57,293 bases of DNA from JAXGYX01 sp964487355 (lineage in GTDB: Bacteria; Bacillota; Clostridia; Saccharofermentanales; Fastidiosipilaceae): positions 1 through 57,293 of the forward strand of contig CAZAPS010000007.1 in the NCBI GenBank assembly GCA_964487355.1, in the 5' to 3' direction. The notes under the pieces were generated by a model. That model had not been told where the DNA came from, did not search any database, and saw only the letters and a list, made by a program, of their open reading frames with translations. The position numbers were made by a program, and so were the translations under genes. The stretch's first letter is position 1; each line of letters starts with the position of its first letter. Positions 45,378 to 53,078 of this stretch are shown here, piece by piece.

Positions 45378-46463
45378 ATGGAAAAAAAGTTGAGAGTGGG
45401 TATAATCGGCGCCACCGGCTATGTGGGACAGCGCTTCATCACTTTGTTGGCCGACCACCCCTGGTTTGAGCTGATCAGCCTGGCCGCGTCGTCTCGCTCG
45501 GCGGGACGATCTTACGCCGAGGCCGTCGGAGATCGTTGGCGTTTGACCGTCGAAATGCCCGAAATGGTGCGCGACATGGTCGTCCGGGACAGCGCTGAGA
45601 TTGAAGATTTCTGCGCGGATCTGGACTTTGTGTTCTGCGCCGTCGACATGGAGAAAAAAGAACTGATTGAGTTGGAGGAGCGTGTGGCGCGGACCGAGAC
45701 TCCGGTCGTGTCAAACAACTCCGCGAATCGCTGGACGGCGGATGTGCCGATGATCATCCCCGAAATCAACAGCGATCACACACAGATCATCGAGGCGCAA
45801 AAGAAACGTCTGGGCACCACCCGCGGTTTCATCGTGACCAAGCCGAACTGTTCGATCCAAAGCTATGTGCCCGCATTGACCGCGCTGCTGGATTTTGAGC
45901 CACAGCAGATCTTTGTCAGCACCTATCAGGCGATTTCCGGCGCGGGCAAGACCTTTGAGACCTGGCCAGAAATGGTCGGCAATCTGATTCCGTACATTGG
46001 CGGAGAAGAAGAGAAGAGTGAGCGTGAGCCACTTAAAATCTGGGGCAAAGCGACAAACGGTCAGATTGAGTTGCCGGACGAGCCGGTCATCTCGGCACAG
46101 TGCTACCGTGTGGCGGTCCAGGAAGGACATACCGCCTCGGTATCGGTTAAATTCGCGCGCAAGCCTTCAAAAGAGGAGATTTTGGAGCGTTGGCGTTCTT
46201 TTGCCGGTCTGCCTCAGACCGCCAATTTCCCAACTGCGCCGAAACAATTTTTGACCTATCTTGAGGACAATGATCGTCCTCAGGTTCTGCGCGATGTGAT
46301 GACCGAAAACGGCATGGGCGTCTCGGTCGGGCGATTGCGGGAGGATCCCATTTTCGACTGGAAATTCACCTGTCTGTCGCACAACACACTGCGCGGCGCG
46401 GCCGGTGGCGCGGTCCTGATGGCCGAACTGCTGGTCCACCAAGGGCACATCACAGCCAAATAA
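45378..46463 (+). CDS. asd: Aspartate-semialdehyde dehydrogenase, archaeal/fungal type
   Basis: Reduces aspartyl phosphate to aspartate semialdehyde for lysine, threonine and methionine synthesis. The NADP site is IGATGYVGQRF (residues 10-20). The catalytic Cys158 is in KPNCSIQ and a His lies in VQEGHTASV. Motifs such as VVSNNSANRW and LSHNTLRGAAGGAVL, and the 361-aa length, match the archaeal/fungal subtype more than the E. coli type. GGAGGA precedes ATG 45378. Homoserine dehydrogenase, the next enzyme, is at 55.1 kb. Confidence 0.93.
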   Translation: MEKKLRVGIIGATGYVGQRFITLLADHPWFELISLAASSRSAGRSYAEAVGDRWRLTVEMPEMVRDMVVRDSAEIEDFCADLDFVFCAVDMEKKELIELEERVARTETPVVSNNSANRWTADVPMIIPEINSDHTQIIEAQKKRLGTTRGFIVTKPNCSIQSYVPALTALLDFEPQQIFVSTYQAISGAGKTFETWPEMVGNLIPYIGGEEEKSEREPLKIWGKATNGQIELPDEPVISAQCYRVAVQEGHTASVSVKFARKPSKEEILERWRSFAGLPQTANFPTAPKQFLTYLEDNDRPQVLRDVMTENGMGVSVGRLREDPIFDWKFTCLSHNTLRGAAGGAVLMAELLVHQGHITAK

Positions 46464-46553
46464 GAACAGGCGTCAGATTCAAGTGTTTCCCGGTTGAAGG
46501 ACAAGGTCCGCGGCGAGTAACAAACAATTCAACGCACAATATAGCTACGAGAT

Positions 46554-46580
46554 GGCCCGCGATTACACAGATCGCGGGTC
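46554..46580 (+). other. Stem-loop upstream of larA
   Basis: GGCCCGCGAT / ATCGCGGGTC forms a 10-bp stem with one G-T pair and a 7-nt loop. No T-run follows, so it is a poor terminator. A TATAAT at 46589-46594 just after it could be the -10 box of larA. Confidence 0.5.
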
Positions 46581-46637
46581 ATTTGCTGTATAATAGATTA
46601 AATATGTATTTAATTTAAAAATGCGGGAGGAAACAAA

Positions 46638-47891
46638 ATGGAAGTTAGTCTGAACTATGCGAAAACTCAGCTGAATCTTGACATTCCGGATCACAATCTG
46701 ATGGCTGTTTTAACGCCAAATCAAGTGGAAATCAATTCGACCGGCGTCGACGAGGTTCGTCGTTCTCTGGAGCAGCCGATCGGCGCTCCCAGGCTCAGCG
46801 AGATTGTCAAACCCGGTGAGTCCATCTGCATCGTCACCTCAGACATCACCCGCCCGCTTCCCAGCTACAAGGTGCTGCCTCCGGTACTCGACGAGTTAGA
46901 GAAAGCCGGAGTGAAGGACGAGGATATCTTTGTGGTTTTCGGACTGGGCGCCCATCGCAACCATACCGAAGAAGAGATGCGCAACCTGGTCGGTGACGAC
47001 GTGTATGATCGCATCCGCTGCATCGACTCCGATCCGTCGGGCAAAAATTGTAAAAACATGGGCACAACCAAGAACGGGACGGTTCTGGACGTGTTCACAC
47101 CGGTCTGCGACGCCGATCGGGTGATCACCCTCGGCAATGTGGAGTTTCATTATTTCGCGGGCTACAGCGGTGGCGCCAAGGCGATCATGCCCGGCGTGTC
47201 CACCCACGATGCGATCCAGATGAATCACCGTATGATGGTGCGTCCGGACGCCAGAGCCGGCAAGATGGAGGGCAACCCGATCCGCGAGGAGATGGACGAC
47301 ATCGCCAACTACGTGCACATTGATTTCATTGTCAACGTTGTGCTCAATGAGAAAAAAGAGATTGTCTACAGCGCAGCCGGACATCACGTCGAGGCCCATC
47401 GTGACGCCTGCGCGTTCCTCGATCGCCTGTACAAGAAAGAACTCGATGAGCCGGCGGACATCGTCATCGTCTCTCCGGGCGGATTCCCCAAAGACATCAA
47501 TGTCTATCAGGCGCAAAAGGCGCTGGACAACACCAAATACGCGGTGCGCGAAGGTGGCGTGGTGATCTGGGTCGGAGCCTGCACCGAAGGTCTCGGTGAG
47601 GAAAAGTTCGAGGAGTGGATGTTGAAATACCAGCCGGACGAGATGGTCGAAAAGATCCAGCAGGAGTTCGTGCTGGGTGGACACAAAGCGGCCGCGATCG
47701 CGATGGTCCAGCAAAAGGCGCGCGTCATGCTGGTTTCGGATCTGAGCGAGGAGTTCGTCAAGAGCATCAATTTGGACTATCAACCCGATCTGCAGACCGC
47801 GTTTGACACCGCGATCAAGGAAATGGGTGAGGACGCCTCCGTGATCGTCATGCCGTACGGCGGCTCGACATTGCCTTCGGTCAAAGAGTAA
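46638..47891 (+). CDS. larA: Nickel-pincer racemase, lactate racemase LarA family
   Basis: LarA enzymes racemise 2-hydroxy acids with a nickel-pincer cofactor bound to a lysine. All four key residues of Lactobacillus plantarum LarA seem present at an offset of two to three: H106 (FGLGAHRNHT), H171 (NVEFHYFAGYSGGAK), K181, and H197 (DAIQMNHRMM). The 417-aa length is normal for DUF2088-type LarA. GGGAGGAAAC lies upstream of the ATG. The substrate may be lactate or another hydroxy acid; sequence alone cannot tell. larB and larC are 1.1 kb downstream, past a reverse gene. Confidence 0.9.
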   Translation: MEVSLNYAKTQLNLDIPDHNLMAVLTPNQVEINSTGVDEVRRSLEQPIGAPRLSEIVKPGESICIVTSDITRPLPSYKVLPPVLDELEKAGVKDEDIFVVFGLGAHRNHTEEEMRNLVGDDVYDRIRCIDSDPSGKNCKNMGTTKNGTVLDVFTPVCDADRVITLGNVEFHYFAGYSGGAKAIMPGVSTHDAIQMNHRMMVRPDARAGKMEGNPIREEMDDIANYVHIDFIVNVVLNEKKEIVYSAAGHHVEAHRDACAFLDRLYKKELDEPADIVIVSPGGFPKDINVYQAQKALDNTKYAVREGGVVIWVGACTEGLGEEKFEEWMLKYQPDEMVEKIQQEFVLGGHKAAAIAMVQQKARVMLVSDLSEEFVKSINLDYQPDLQTAFDTAIKEMGEDASVIVMPYGGSTLPSVKE

Positions 47892-47966
47892 CTTAGGCGT
47901 AGCTTCTAAAATGAGGCAGCGCCGACAGTGGAAGACCGCGGTGAGATAAACCGAACAGATGATGAA

Positions 47967-48003
47967 AACACCTTCCGACACTCGATGTCCGGAAGGTGTT
48001 TTT
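47967..48003. terminator. Terminator between larA and the convergent membrane-protein gene
   Basis: AACACCTTCCG pairs with CGGAAGGTGTT, with further inner pairs, and T-runs follow on both strands. It can serve both converging genes. Confidence 0.85.
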
Positions 48004-48050
48004 GAAACAAACCGGTCAGTGGTGGCGCCGACGTTCCATCAGCGTCGCTC

Positions 48051-48698
48051 TCACTCGTCGAGCTCTTTTGATAGCGAAATCGTGCCCTTGGGCGTGCGAT
48101 TGGAACCGGCCAGTCCGAATAGGAAATAAATCACGCCGGAGAGAATCAGACCGCCACCGATGATGATGTTGATGAAGCGCGCGCTGTCCGCCGGGAACTT
48201 GGAGTTGAACAGCAGCACGACCGAGTCGATAAATAACAAGGTGTTCAGGCCAAGCACCAGGTAGAACAAGATCAAATCCACCTGCCTTACCTGACCCGCC
48301 TGCATATAGTTCGCGATGCCTTCGAGCATAAACCACACGGCGATCACATAATAAAAAATCAGCGTCGCGAACGGTGGTTGGATCAAAAACACGACACCCA
48401 CCGCGATCAAGACAAACGAAACACCCAAATAGGCGAAAAGCCTGAATCCTTTCAGTTCGTTAGAGTTTAGAAATTTGATCAGATTCACCACGCCGCGCAT
48501 GGCGATCACCGTGCCGAACAAAGCCAACACGCTCTCCGGACGAATGAAGACGATCACACCGATGGCGACCATGATCAGCCCGGTGAGCAAAGCCGGCCAG
48601 CCCAGCTTTCGCCTTACTTCGCCACGTCGACCGTGTGTCGACCGGCGCGACTCAAGATCCGGCGCCTGTTTCAACTCACTATTGGGCTGTCGTCGCAT
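48051..48698 (-). CDS. DUF308 (HdeD-like) membrane protein
   Basis: A 215-aa integral membrane protein. After a polar N-terminal 40 residues, about six hydrophobic segments follow, including WPALLTGLIMVAIGVIVFI and VSFVLIAVGVVFLI, in the repeated two-helix units of HdeD/DUF308. HdeD is linked to acid resistance in E. coli, but the family's role here is unknown. The ATG at 48698 has GGAGGA upstream (reverse strand); the frame is open into the N gap. It splits larA from larB. Confidence 0.82.
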   Translation of the reverse strand: MRRQPNSELKQAPDLESRRSTHGRRGEVRRKLGWPALLTGLIMVAIGVIVFIRPESVLALFGTVIAMRGVVNLIKFLNSNELKGFRLFAYLGVSFVLIAVGVVFLIQPPFATLIFYYVIAVWFMLEGIANYMQAGQVRQVDLILFYLVLGLNTLLFIDSVVLLFNSKFPADSARFINIIIGGGLILSGVIYFLFGLAGSNRTPKGTISLSKELDE

Positions 48699-48760
48699 AT
48701 GAATTCCTCCGCGAATCAAATCATCCATGATATTGTGTTGATTATACTCCAAACGACCCG

Positions 48761-48860
48761 NNNNNNNNNNNNNNNNNNNNNNNNNNNNNNNNNNNNNNNN
48801 NNNNNNNNNNNNNNNNNNNNNNNNNNNNNNNNNNNNNNNNNNNNNNNNNNNNNNNNNNNN
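48761..48860. other. Assembly gap of 100 N upstream of larB
   Basis: Exactly 100 undetermined bases, so the true length is unknown. On the right side two forward frames are open from the gap, one to a TGA at 48958-48960 (33 codons) and one to a TAA at 48953-48955. A gene ending just before larB may therefore be hidden here. Confidence 0.99.
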
Positions 48861-48977
48861 GCGCATGCTTGAATTATTTGACGGCAACCGTAAAATCAAG
48901 AGTGTGGGCGTGGACCATCCAGGTCGGCAAGCGCCGGCAAAACGATGTCTTGTAAACTGATCTCATGAGGAGTATTT

Positions 48978-49775
48978 GTGGATATTTATCAATTACTAAA
49001 CCAGGTAAAAGAAGGCGCGGTCCCCATCGAAGAGGCGGCGCGCAGCCTGCGCGATCTGCCCTATGAAGATTTGGATTTCGCAAAGATCGATCATCATCGC
49101 ACCTTGCGCAACGGCTTTGGCGAGGTCATTTTCGGAGCGGGGAAGACAAACGAACAGCTGATGACCATTTTGTCACGTTTCGCGCATACCAAGACCAACG
49201 TGCTGGTGACCAAAGTACTTCCAAATCAAGCCGAACAAGTGCTTTCCGATCTGCCGGATTTGATCTGGGATCAGCAGTCCGGAACACTGAGGCTGCAATA
49301 TGAGACGCACCGCGCGGAGGGACGAATCTGTGTCTGCACCGGCGGAACGTCTGACATTCATATCGCCGAGGAGGCGGCGGTCACCGCAGAGTTTTTTGGC
49401 GCTCAGGTGGACCGTGTGTACGATGTGGGCGTGGCCGGCATCCATCGGCTGTTCGATCAGATGGAGGTGATTCACCGGGCGAACGCCGTGATCGCGATCG
49501 CGGGCATGGAAGGCGCGCTGGGCACGGTGATCGCCGGCCTGGTGGATAAACCGGTCATCAGTGTACCCACCTCGGTTGGCTATGGAGCCAGTTTTGGCGG
49601 TCTGGCCGCCCTGCTGACCATGCTGAACTCATGTGCCGAAGGTCTGGCGGTCGTCAACATCGACAATGGTTTTGGAGCGGGTTATCTGGCCGCTCAAATC
49701 AACCGGTTGGCGCTGCGTGGAAGCACCGAGCATGAGCGGCGGCGAGATCCACTCGATTTGTCGGATCAGACATGA
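48978..49775 (+). CDS. larB: Nickel-pincer cofactor biosynthesis protein LarB
   Basis: LarB carboxylates and hydrolyses nicotinic acid adenine dinucleotide to start the nickel-pincer nucleotide. The first 90 residues form the LarB N-terminal part. The rest is an AIR-carboxylase-like (PurE-like) domain with CVCTGGTSDIHIAEEAA, GVAGIHRLFD and PTSVGYGASFGGLAALLTML. The 265-aa length is typical. The start is GTG at 48978 with GAGGAG upstream. larC follows after 19 bp. Confidence 0.93.
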   Translation: MDIYQLLNQVKEGAVPIEEAARSLRDLPYEDLDFAKIDHHRTLRNGFGEVIFGAGKTNEQLMTILSRFAHTKTNVLVTKVLPNQAEQVLSDLPDLIWDQQSGTLRLQYETHRAEGRICVCTGGTSDIHIAEEAAVTAEFFGAQVDRVYDVGVAGIHRLFDQMEVIHRANAVIAIAGMEGALGTVIAGLVDKPVISVPTSVGYGASFGGLAALLTMLNSCAEGLAVVNIDNGFGAGYLAAQINRLALRGSTEHERRRDPLDLSDQT

Positions 49776-49794
49776 TAACTAGAAAGAGTCAATT

Positions 49795-50712
49795 ATGAAA
49801 CACACTTTGTATTTGGAATGCGCCTCGGGCATCAGTGGTGACATGACGGTCGCCGCGCTGTTGGATCTGGGAGCGGACGAACAATATCTGCGCGAGCGGC
49901 TGGCTAGCCTGAAGTTGGATGGCTACACGCTTGAGATTCATGAGGTGAAAAAAAATGGCATCCGCGCCAAAAAATTTGATGTGATCCTGGAGCGGGACGA
50001 GAAAGTTCCAGAGTCGCACGACCACGGACACACCCACCAACATTCAAATGATCACGGTCATGTCCACGCGCATCAACATAAACATTCACATAAGCATGAG
50101 CATGGGCATGGGCATTCGCACGGACATTCACCTGAACATGATCATTCGCATAATCATGGGCATGGGCATGGGCACACACACTCGCACGCGGACGACCACA
50201 GAAACCTGGCGGCCGTGACAGAGGTCTTGCGATCCGGATCGCTGACCACCGAGGAAGTGGATCTTGCTTTGCGCATTTTCACCATCATCGCCGAAGCCGA
50301 ATCACACGCCCACCAACTGCCAATCGATCAAGTGCATTTTCATGAAGTTGGCGCGGTCGACTCCATAGTGGACATCGCCGCGGCGGCGATTTGCCTGACG
50401 AACTTGGGTATCAAAGACGTGATTGTCACGGCGCTCAATGAGGGAACCGGATTCGTGCGCTGCCACCACGGCCAACTGCCAGTTCCGGTGCCTGCCGTTT
50501 TGTATATATGTGAAACACACGGCATCCCACTGCGCGTGCTTGCGGAGGTGGAGGGGGAGATGATCACCCCAACCGGAGCGGCCATCGTCGCCGCCATTCG
50601 CACCGGCAACGAGCTGCCCTCCCCGATGAAAGTCATTAAGAGCGGATCGGGGGCCGGCACAAAAGATTTGCCCATAACCAATATTTTACGTGCGATGCTA
50701 ATCGACGGATGA
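49795..50712 (+). CDS. larC: LarC N-terminal part (LarC1) with a His-rich insert; LarC2 half absent
   Basis: LarC inserts nickel into the pincer cofactor with CTP. The start has ASGISGDMTVAALLDLGA, and the core has HFHEVGAVDSIVDIAAAA, GTGFVRCHHGQLPVPVPA and TPTGAAIVAAI. Residues 75-136 are a His-rich insert with about 28 His, mostly alternating with Gly, Ser, Asp or Lys, likely nickel-binding. The protein ends after ITNILRAMLIDG, where the C-terminal LarC2 domain should begin. Nothing like LarC2 follows before the marR gene. In L. plantarum larC is made by a frameshift between larC1 and larC2; no such second half is visible here. Confidence 0.88.
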   Translation: MKHTLYLECASGISGDMTVAALLDLGADEQYLRERLASLKLDGYTLEIHEVKKNGIRAKKFDVILERDEKVPESHDHGHTHQHSNDHGHVHAHQHKHSHKHEHGHGHSHGHSPEHDHSHNHGHGHGHTHSHADDHRNLAAVTEVLRSGSLTTEEVDLALRIFTIIAEAESHAHQLPIDQVHFHEVGAVDSIVDIAAAAICLTNLGIKDVIVTALNEGTGFVRCHHGQLPVPVPAVLYICETHGIPLRVLAEVEGEMITPTGAAIVAAIRTGNELPSPMKVIKSGSGAGTKDLPITNILRAMLIDG

Positions 50713-50720
50713 GTTCGAAA

Positions 50721-50742
50721 TTGTTCACAATTTTTGTAACAA
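50721..50742. promoter_or_regulatory. Possible MarR operator (imperfect inverted repeat)
   Basis: TTGTT and AACAA half-sites are 12 bp apart, at 50721-50725 and 50738-50742, in the gap before marR. The inner bases are not symmetric. It is only a candidate. Confidence 0.35.
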
Positions 50743-50835
50743 ATTGCCTCTTCCGTTCGCTCCACACCTGACAATATGTTTATATAGTAATAATTGACTG
50801 AAGTACAACAGGATGGATGAAACGAGGTGAGGAGA

Positions 50836-51258
50836 TTGAGCGACGTACCCATTGCTTTATATATCGGAATGAGTCGAACACTGAATCGCATCAACCGCGA
50901 TTCCGAAGAATTATTCAGACGATACAAACTCACCAAAGGACAGTTCGCTGTGCTCGAGGCGTTGTATCACAAAGGTGATCTGAGCATCGGACGCGTTCAG
51001 GAATTGATTTTGACGACGGGTGGCAACATCCCCGTGCTGGTGAGAAATCTGACTGAAAAAGGCTTGCTCACTAAATATAGAGATGAGACCGATCATCGAC
51101 GTTATTTTTTGCATATTACCAAAGCCGGCAAGGACTTGATGAAAGAGGTATATCCGCAAAACGAGGTCTTGCTCAAAGAGTTGCTGTCCGTCTGGACGCA
51201 AGAAGAGCAAGATCAGATGATTTCATATTTCAAGAAATTTCGTGACGCGGCGACCTGA
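50836..51258 (+). CDS. MarR-family regulator
   Basis: A 140-aa winged-helix regulator. The DNA-binding region has YKLTKGQFAVLEALYHKGDLS, recognition helix around TTGGNIPVLVRNLTEKGL, and the wing with DETDHRRYFLHIT. Regulators of this type respond to oxidative or phenolic compounds. A TTG at 50836 after GAGGTGAGG, or a GTG at 50827, are both possible starts. The nitroreductase gene begins 62 bp downstream and is the likely target. Confidence 0.88.
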   Translation: MSDVPIALYIGMSRTLNRINRDSEELFRRYKLTKGQFAVLEALYHKGDLSIGRVQELILTTGGNIPVLVRNLTEKGLLTKYRDETDHRRYFLHITKAGKDLMKEVYPQNEVLLKELLSVWTQEEQDQMISYFKKFRDAAT

Positions 51259-51320
51259 TTGTCCGCGATTCGATTGTATCCAACGTGTGACAAGCGCGTG
51301 GGCATAGAAAGGAAATTATT

Positions 51321-51893
51321 ATGATCAATTTAGTAAACATACAAAAAAGAAGAAGTTACTACGCCATCAACAAAGAGATTTCAGCCGACAAAGATGAAAT
51401 CATTCAGCTGATCCAACAGCTGACCGAACTGACGCCTGACGCCTTTGATATGAAGAGCGCCAAGGTTGTGATCGCCTTGGGCGAGCAACACGACAAGCTT
51501 TGGGACGCGATTTATGACGCGTTTGGCGGCAAAGTCTCGCGCGACAAGCTGGATGGATTCAAAGCCGGTTATGGAACCGTGCTGTTTTTCATCGACAAGG
51601 ACGTGGTGAAAGGCATGCAGGATAAATTTCCTTCCTACGCCGACAACTTCGACAAGTGGTCCCATCACGCAAACGGCATGCTGCAGTTCAATATCTGGTC
51701 CAACCTGCGCGGACTTGATCTGGGCGCTTCCTTGCAACATTATAATCCGGTGATTAACGAAAGCGTCGCCAAACTGTTTGACATACCTGAATCGTGGAAT
51801 CTGATCGCTCAAATGCCATTTGGCGGAATCGTTCAGGAACCTGACGCCAAAGCCGCGGAAGACATCAGCAAAAGAGTTTGGATCAAAGAGTGA
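51321..51893 (+). CDS. Nitroreductase, Frm2-like
   Basis: A 190-aa flavin oxidoreductase. It resembles the Frm2/Hbn1 branch of nitroreductases: RRSYYAINKEIS (the Arg-Arg-Ser start), LTPDAFDMKSAKVVI, EQHDKLWD, and a C-terminal QMPFGGIVQEPDAK. It probably uses FMN to reduce nitro or quinone compounds. AAAGGAAAT precedes the ATG. The pairing with MarR suggests redox-stress induction. A terminator follows. Confidence 0.88.
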   Translation: MINLVNIQKRRSYYAINKEISADKDEIIQLIQQLTELTPDAFDMKSAKVVIALGEQHDKLWDAIYDAFGGKVSRDKLDGFKAGYGTVLFFIDKDVVKGMQDKFPSYADNFDKWSHHANGMLQFNIWSNLRGLDLGASLQHYNPVINESVAKLFDIPESWNLIAQMPFGGIVQEPDAKAAEDISKRVWIKE

Positions 51894-51944
51894 GCGGACA
51901 TCAATCCGTGTCCTAAACGGACAAATAAATGGACGATATGAACG

Positions 51945-51975
51945 GCGGCATTGGCGATAAACTAATGCCGCTTTT
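51945..51975 (+). terminator. Terminator after the nitroreductase gene
   Basis: An 8-bp stem GCGGCATT / AATGCCGC (51945-51952 with 51964-51971) has an 11-nt loop and is followed by T4. Confidence 0.75.
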
Positions 51976-52084
51976 AAATAGTCGTCACCCAAATTTTGGT
52001 GTATATAAAACTGGAATATATAAGCTATAAACTTGTTTCCGATACGCAACCAATTTCTATGAAAACCAGTCAGATTTTGAATTT

Positions 52085-52146
52085 GCAAAGCATGCTTGAC
52101 ATTATTCGCAAAGTAAACTATTCTATTTATGCAAAGCAAGCTTTGC
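52085..52146 (+). promoter_or_regulatory. XRE-cassette promoter with three phased GCAAAG sites
   Basis: TTGACA (52096-52101) and TATTCT (52119-52124) are spaced by 17 bp. GCAAAG occurs at 52085, 52108 and 52131, exactly 23 bp apart. The third copy is also half of an inverted repeat GCAAAGC-AA-GCTTTGC (52131-52146). The sites surround both promoter boxes, so autoregulation by the XRE protein is likely. Confidence 0.75.
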
Positions 52147-52161
52147 TACCGGAGGATGTAT

Positions 52162-52386
52162 ATGGAAACACGAATAGCATCACTTAGAAAAGAAAGAAAA
52201 CTCTCTCAAGAAGAACTTGCCCTTGCCGTAGGTGTTACACGACAGACAATTACATCTATCGAGACTGGAAAATATACGGCATCTCTACCTCTGGCATTCA
52301 AAATTGCATATTATTTTGGACTCTCTATTGAAGATGTCTTTGATTTTTCTGAGTGTATAAATGAGATGGAGATTGACAATGGATAA
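52162..52386 (+). CDS. XRE-family helix-turn-helix regulator
   Basis: A 74-aa Cro/CI-type DNA-binding protein made almost wholly of the HTH domain: RIASLRKERKLSQEELALAV (helices 1-2), GVTRQTITSIETGKY (recognition helix) and then PLAFKIAYYFGLSIEDVF. GGAGG lies 6 nt before the ATG at 52162. It overlaps the next membrane-protein gene. Base composition is much richer in A and T than the neighbours. Confidence 0.88.
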   Translation: METRIASLRKERKLSQEELALAVGVTRQTITSIETGKYTASLPLAFKIAYYFGLSIEDVFDFSECINEMEIDNG

Positions 52387-52816
52387 ATATAGAAAAGTTC
52401 TCAAAAGAAGAATGTATTTGCTCACAATTCCGATTTTGGTAGCAGTAGGCCTTAGCATCTATAATGTATTTTTTGCAAGTGAAAGGATTAAGGAAAGTTT
52501 CATATTTGAATTTCAGTTCGGAGCTGCTATATCTCTTGGGATAATTTCAATAGCTTTTTTGATCCTTTATCGTAGAGTTCTTACTGATGACAAAAAGCTA
52601 AAATTACAATACAACAAAGAAAACGACGAGCGATTAAAAGCAATCCGGGCAAAAGCAGGTGTACCGATGTTGCTGATAACTTCTATTGTCATGATTATTG
52701 TAGGGATTATCGCAGGCTATTTTAATCTTACAATATTTATAACGCTTGTTGTGGCCGCAGTATCTCAGATGCTAATTGCAGCTGTTACAAAGCAAATATA
52801 TTTAAGAAAACTATGA
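52379..52816 (+). CDS. Small membrane protein linked to the XRE regulator
   Basis: 145 aa, not recognised. Four hydrophobic segments are seen, arranged as two pairs: YLLTIPILVAVGLSIYNVFF and AAISLGIISIAFLILY, then MLLITSIVMIIVGIIAGYF and IFITLVVAAVSQMLIAAV. A charged cytosolic loop between the pairs (about 70-95) has KENDERLKAIRAKAG. Such proteins often follow a small XRE regulator in Bacillota, but their role is unknown. The start overlaps the XRE stop by 8 bp. Confidence 0.75.
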   Translation: MDKYRKVLKRRMYLLTIPILVAVGLSIYNVFFASERIKESFIFEFQFGAAISLGIISIAFLILYRRVLTDDKKLKLQYNKENDERLKAIRAKAGVPMLLITSIVMIIVGIIAGYFNLTIFITLVVAAVSQMLIAAVTKQIYLRKL

Positions 52817-52827
52817 GGTGGTTGGCT

Positions 52828-53004
52828 ATGAGGAAATTGAATTTATTTTGTCGAGTAGCTGGTTTTCTTGCATTTATTGGTGGCGCGACAAGCGTCGTAT
52901 ATGAAGCAGATTGGTTGTTGATTATATCTACAATTTTAATGGCGGTTTGCTTGTTCGTTACCGTTTTTAATTCTACAAAAGGCAAGAAGAATATCAGAAA
53001 ATAA
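52828..53004 (+). CDS. Small two-helix membrane protein
   Basis: 58 aa, not recognised. Two hydrophobic segments: LFCRVAGFLAFIGGATSVVY and WLLIISTILMAVCLFVTVF. The end is basic (KGKKNIRK). GAGGTGG lies 5 nt before the ATG at 52828; an ATG at 52813 overlapping the previous stop is also possible. It is the third gene of the AT-rich cassette. A perfect 14-bp palindrome ACTTTTATAAAAGT follows at 53008-53021. Confidence 0.65.
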   Translation: MRKLNLFCRVAGFLAFIGGATSVVYEADWLLIISTILMAVCLFVTVFNSTKGKKNIRK

Positions 53005-53043
53005 AATACTTTTATAAAAGTGAGGTAGACGGATTTATTTTAT

Positions 53044-53072
53044 TTGCATTCTAAAATCAAATGTAATATGAT
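53044..53072 (+). promoter_or_regulatory. Promoter of the leuA T-box transcript
   Basis: TTGCAT (53044-53049) and TATGAT (53067-53072) are spaced by 17 bp, just upstream of the T-box leader. Confidence 0.6.
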
Positions 53073-53078
53073 ATCGAT

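Noticed and set aside
46896..47981. Long reverse open frame (361 codons) antisense to larA
   Set aside because: It is His/Asp/Arg rich, has no family features, and lies opposite a clear larA. Long antisense frames are common in this codon usage.
49995..50200. His-rich stretch as a HypB- or transporter-type nickel or zinc protein
   Set aside because: It is an insert inside a clear LarC1 sequence, with LarC motifs on both sides.
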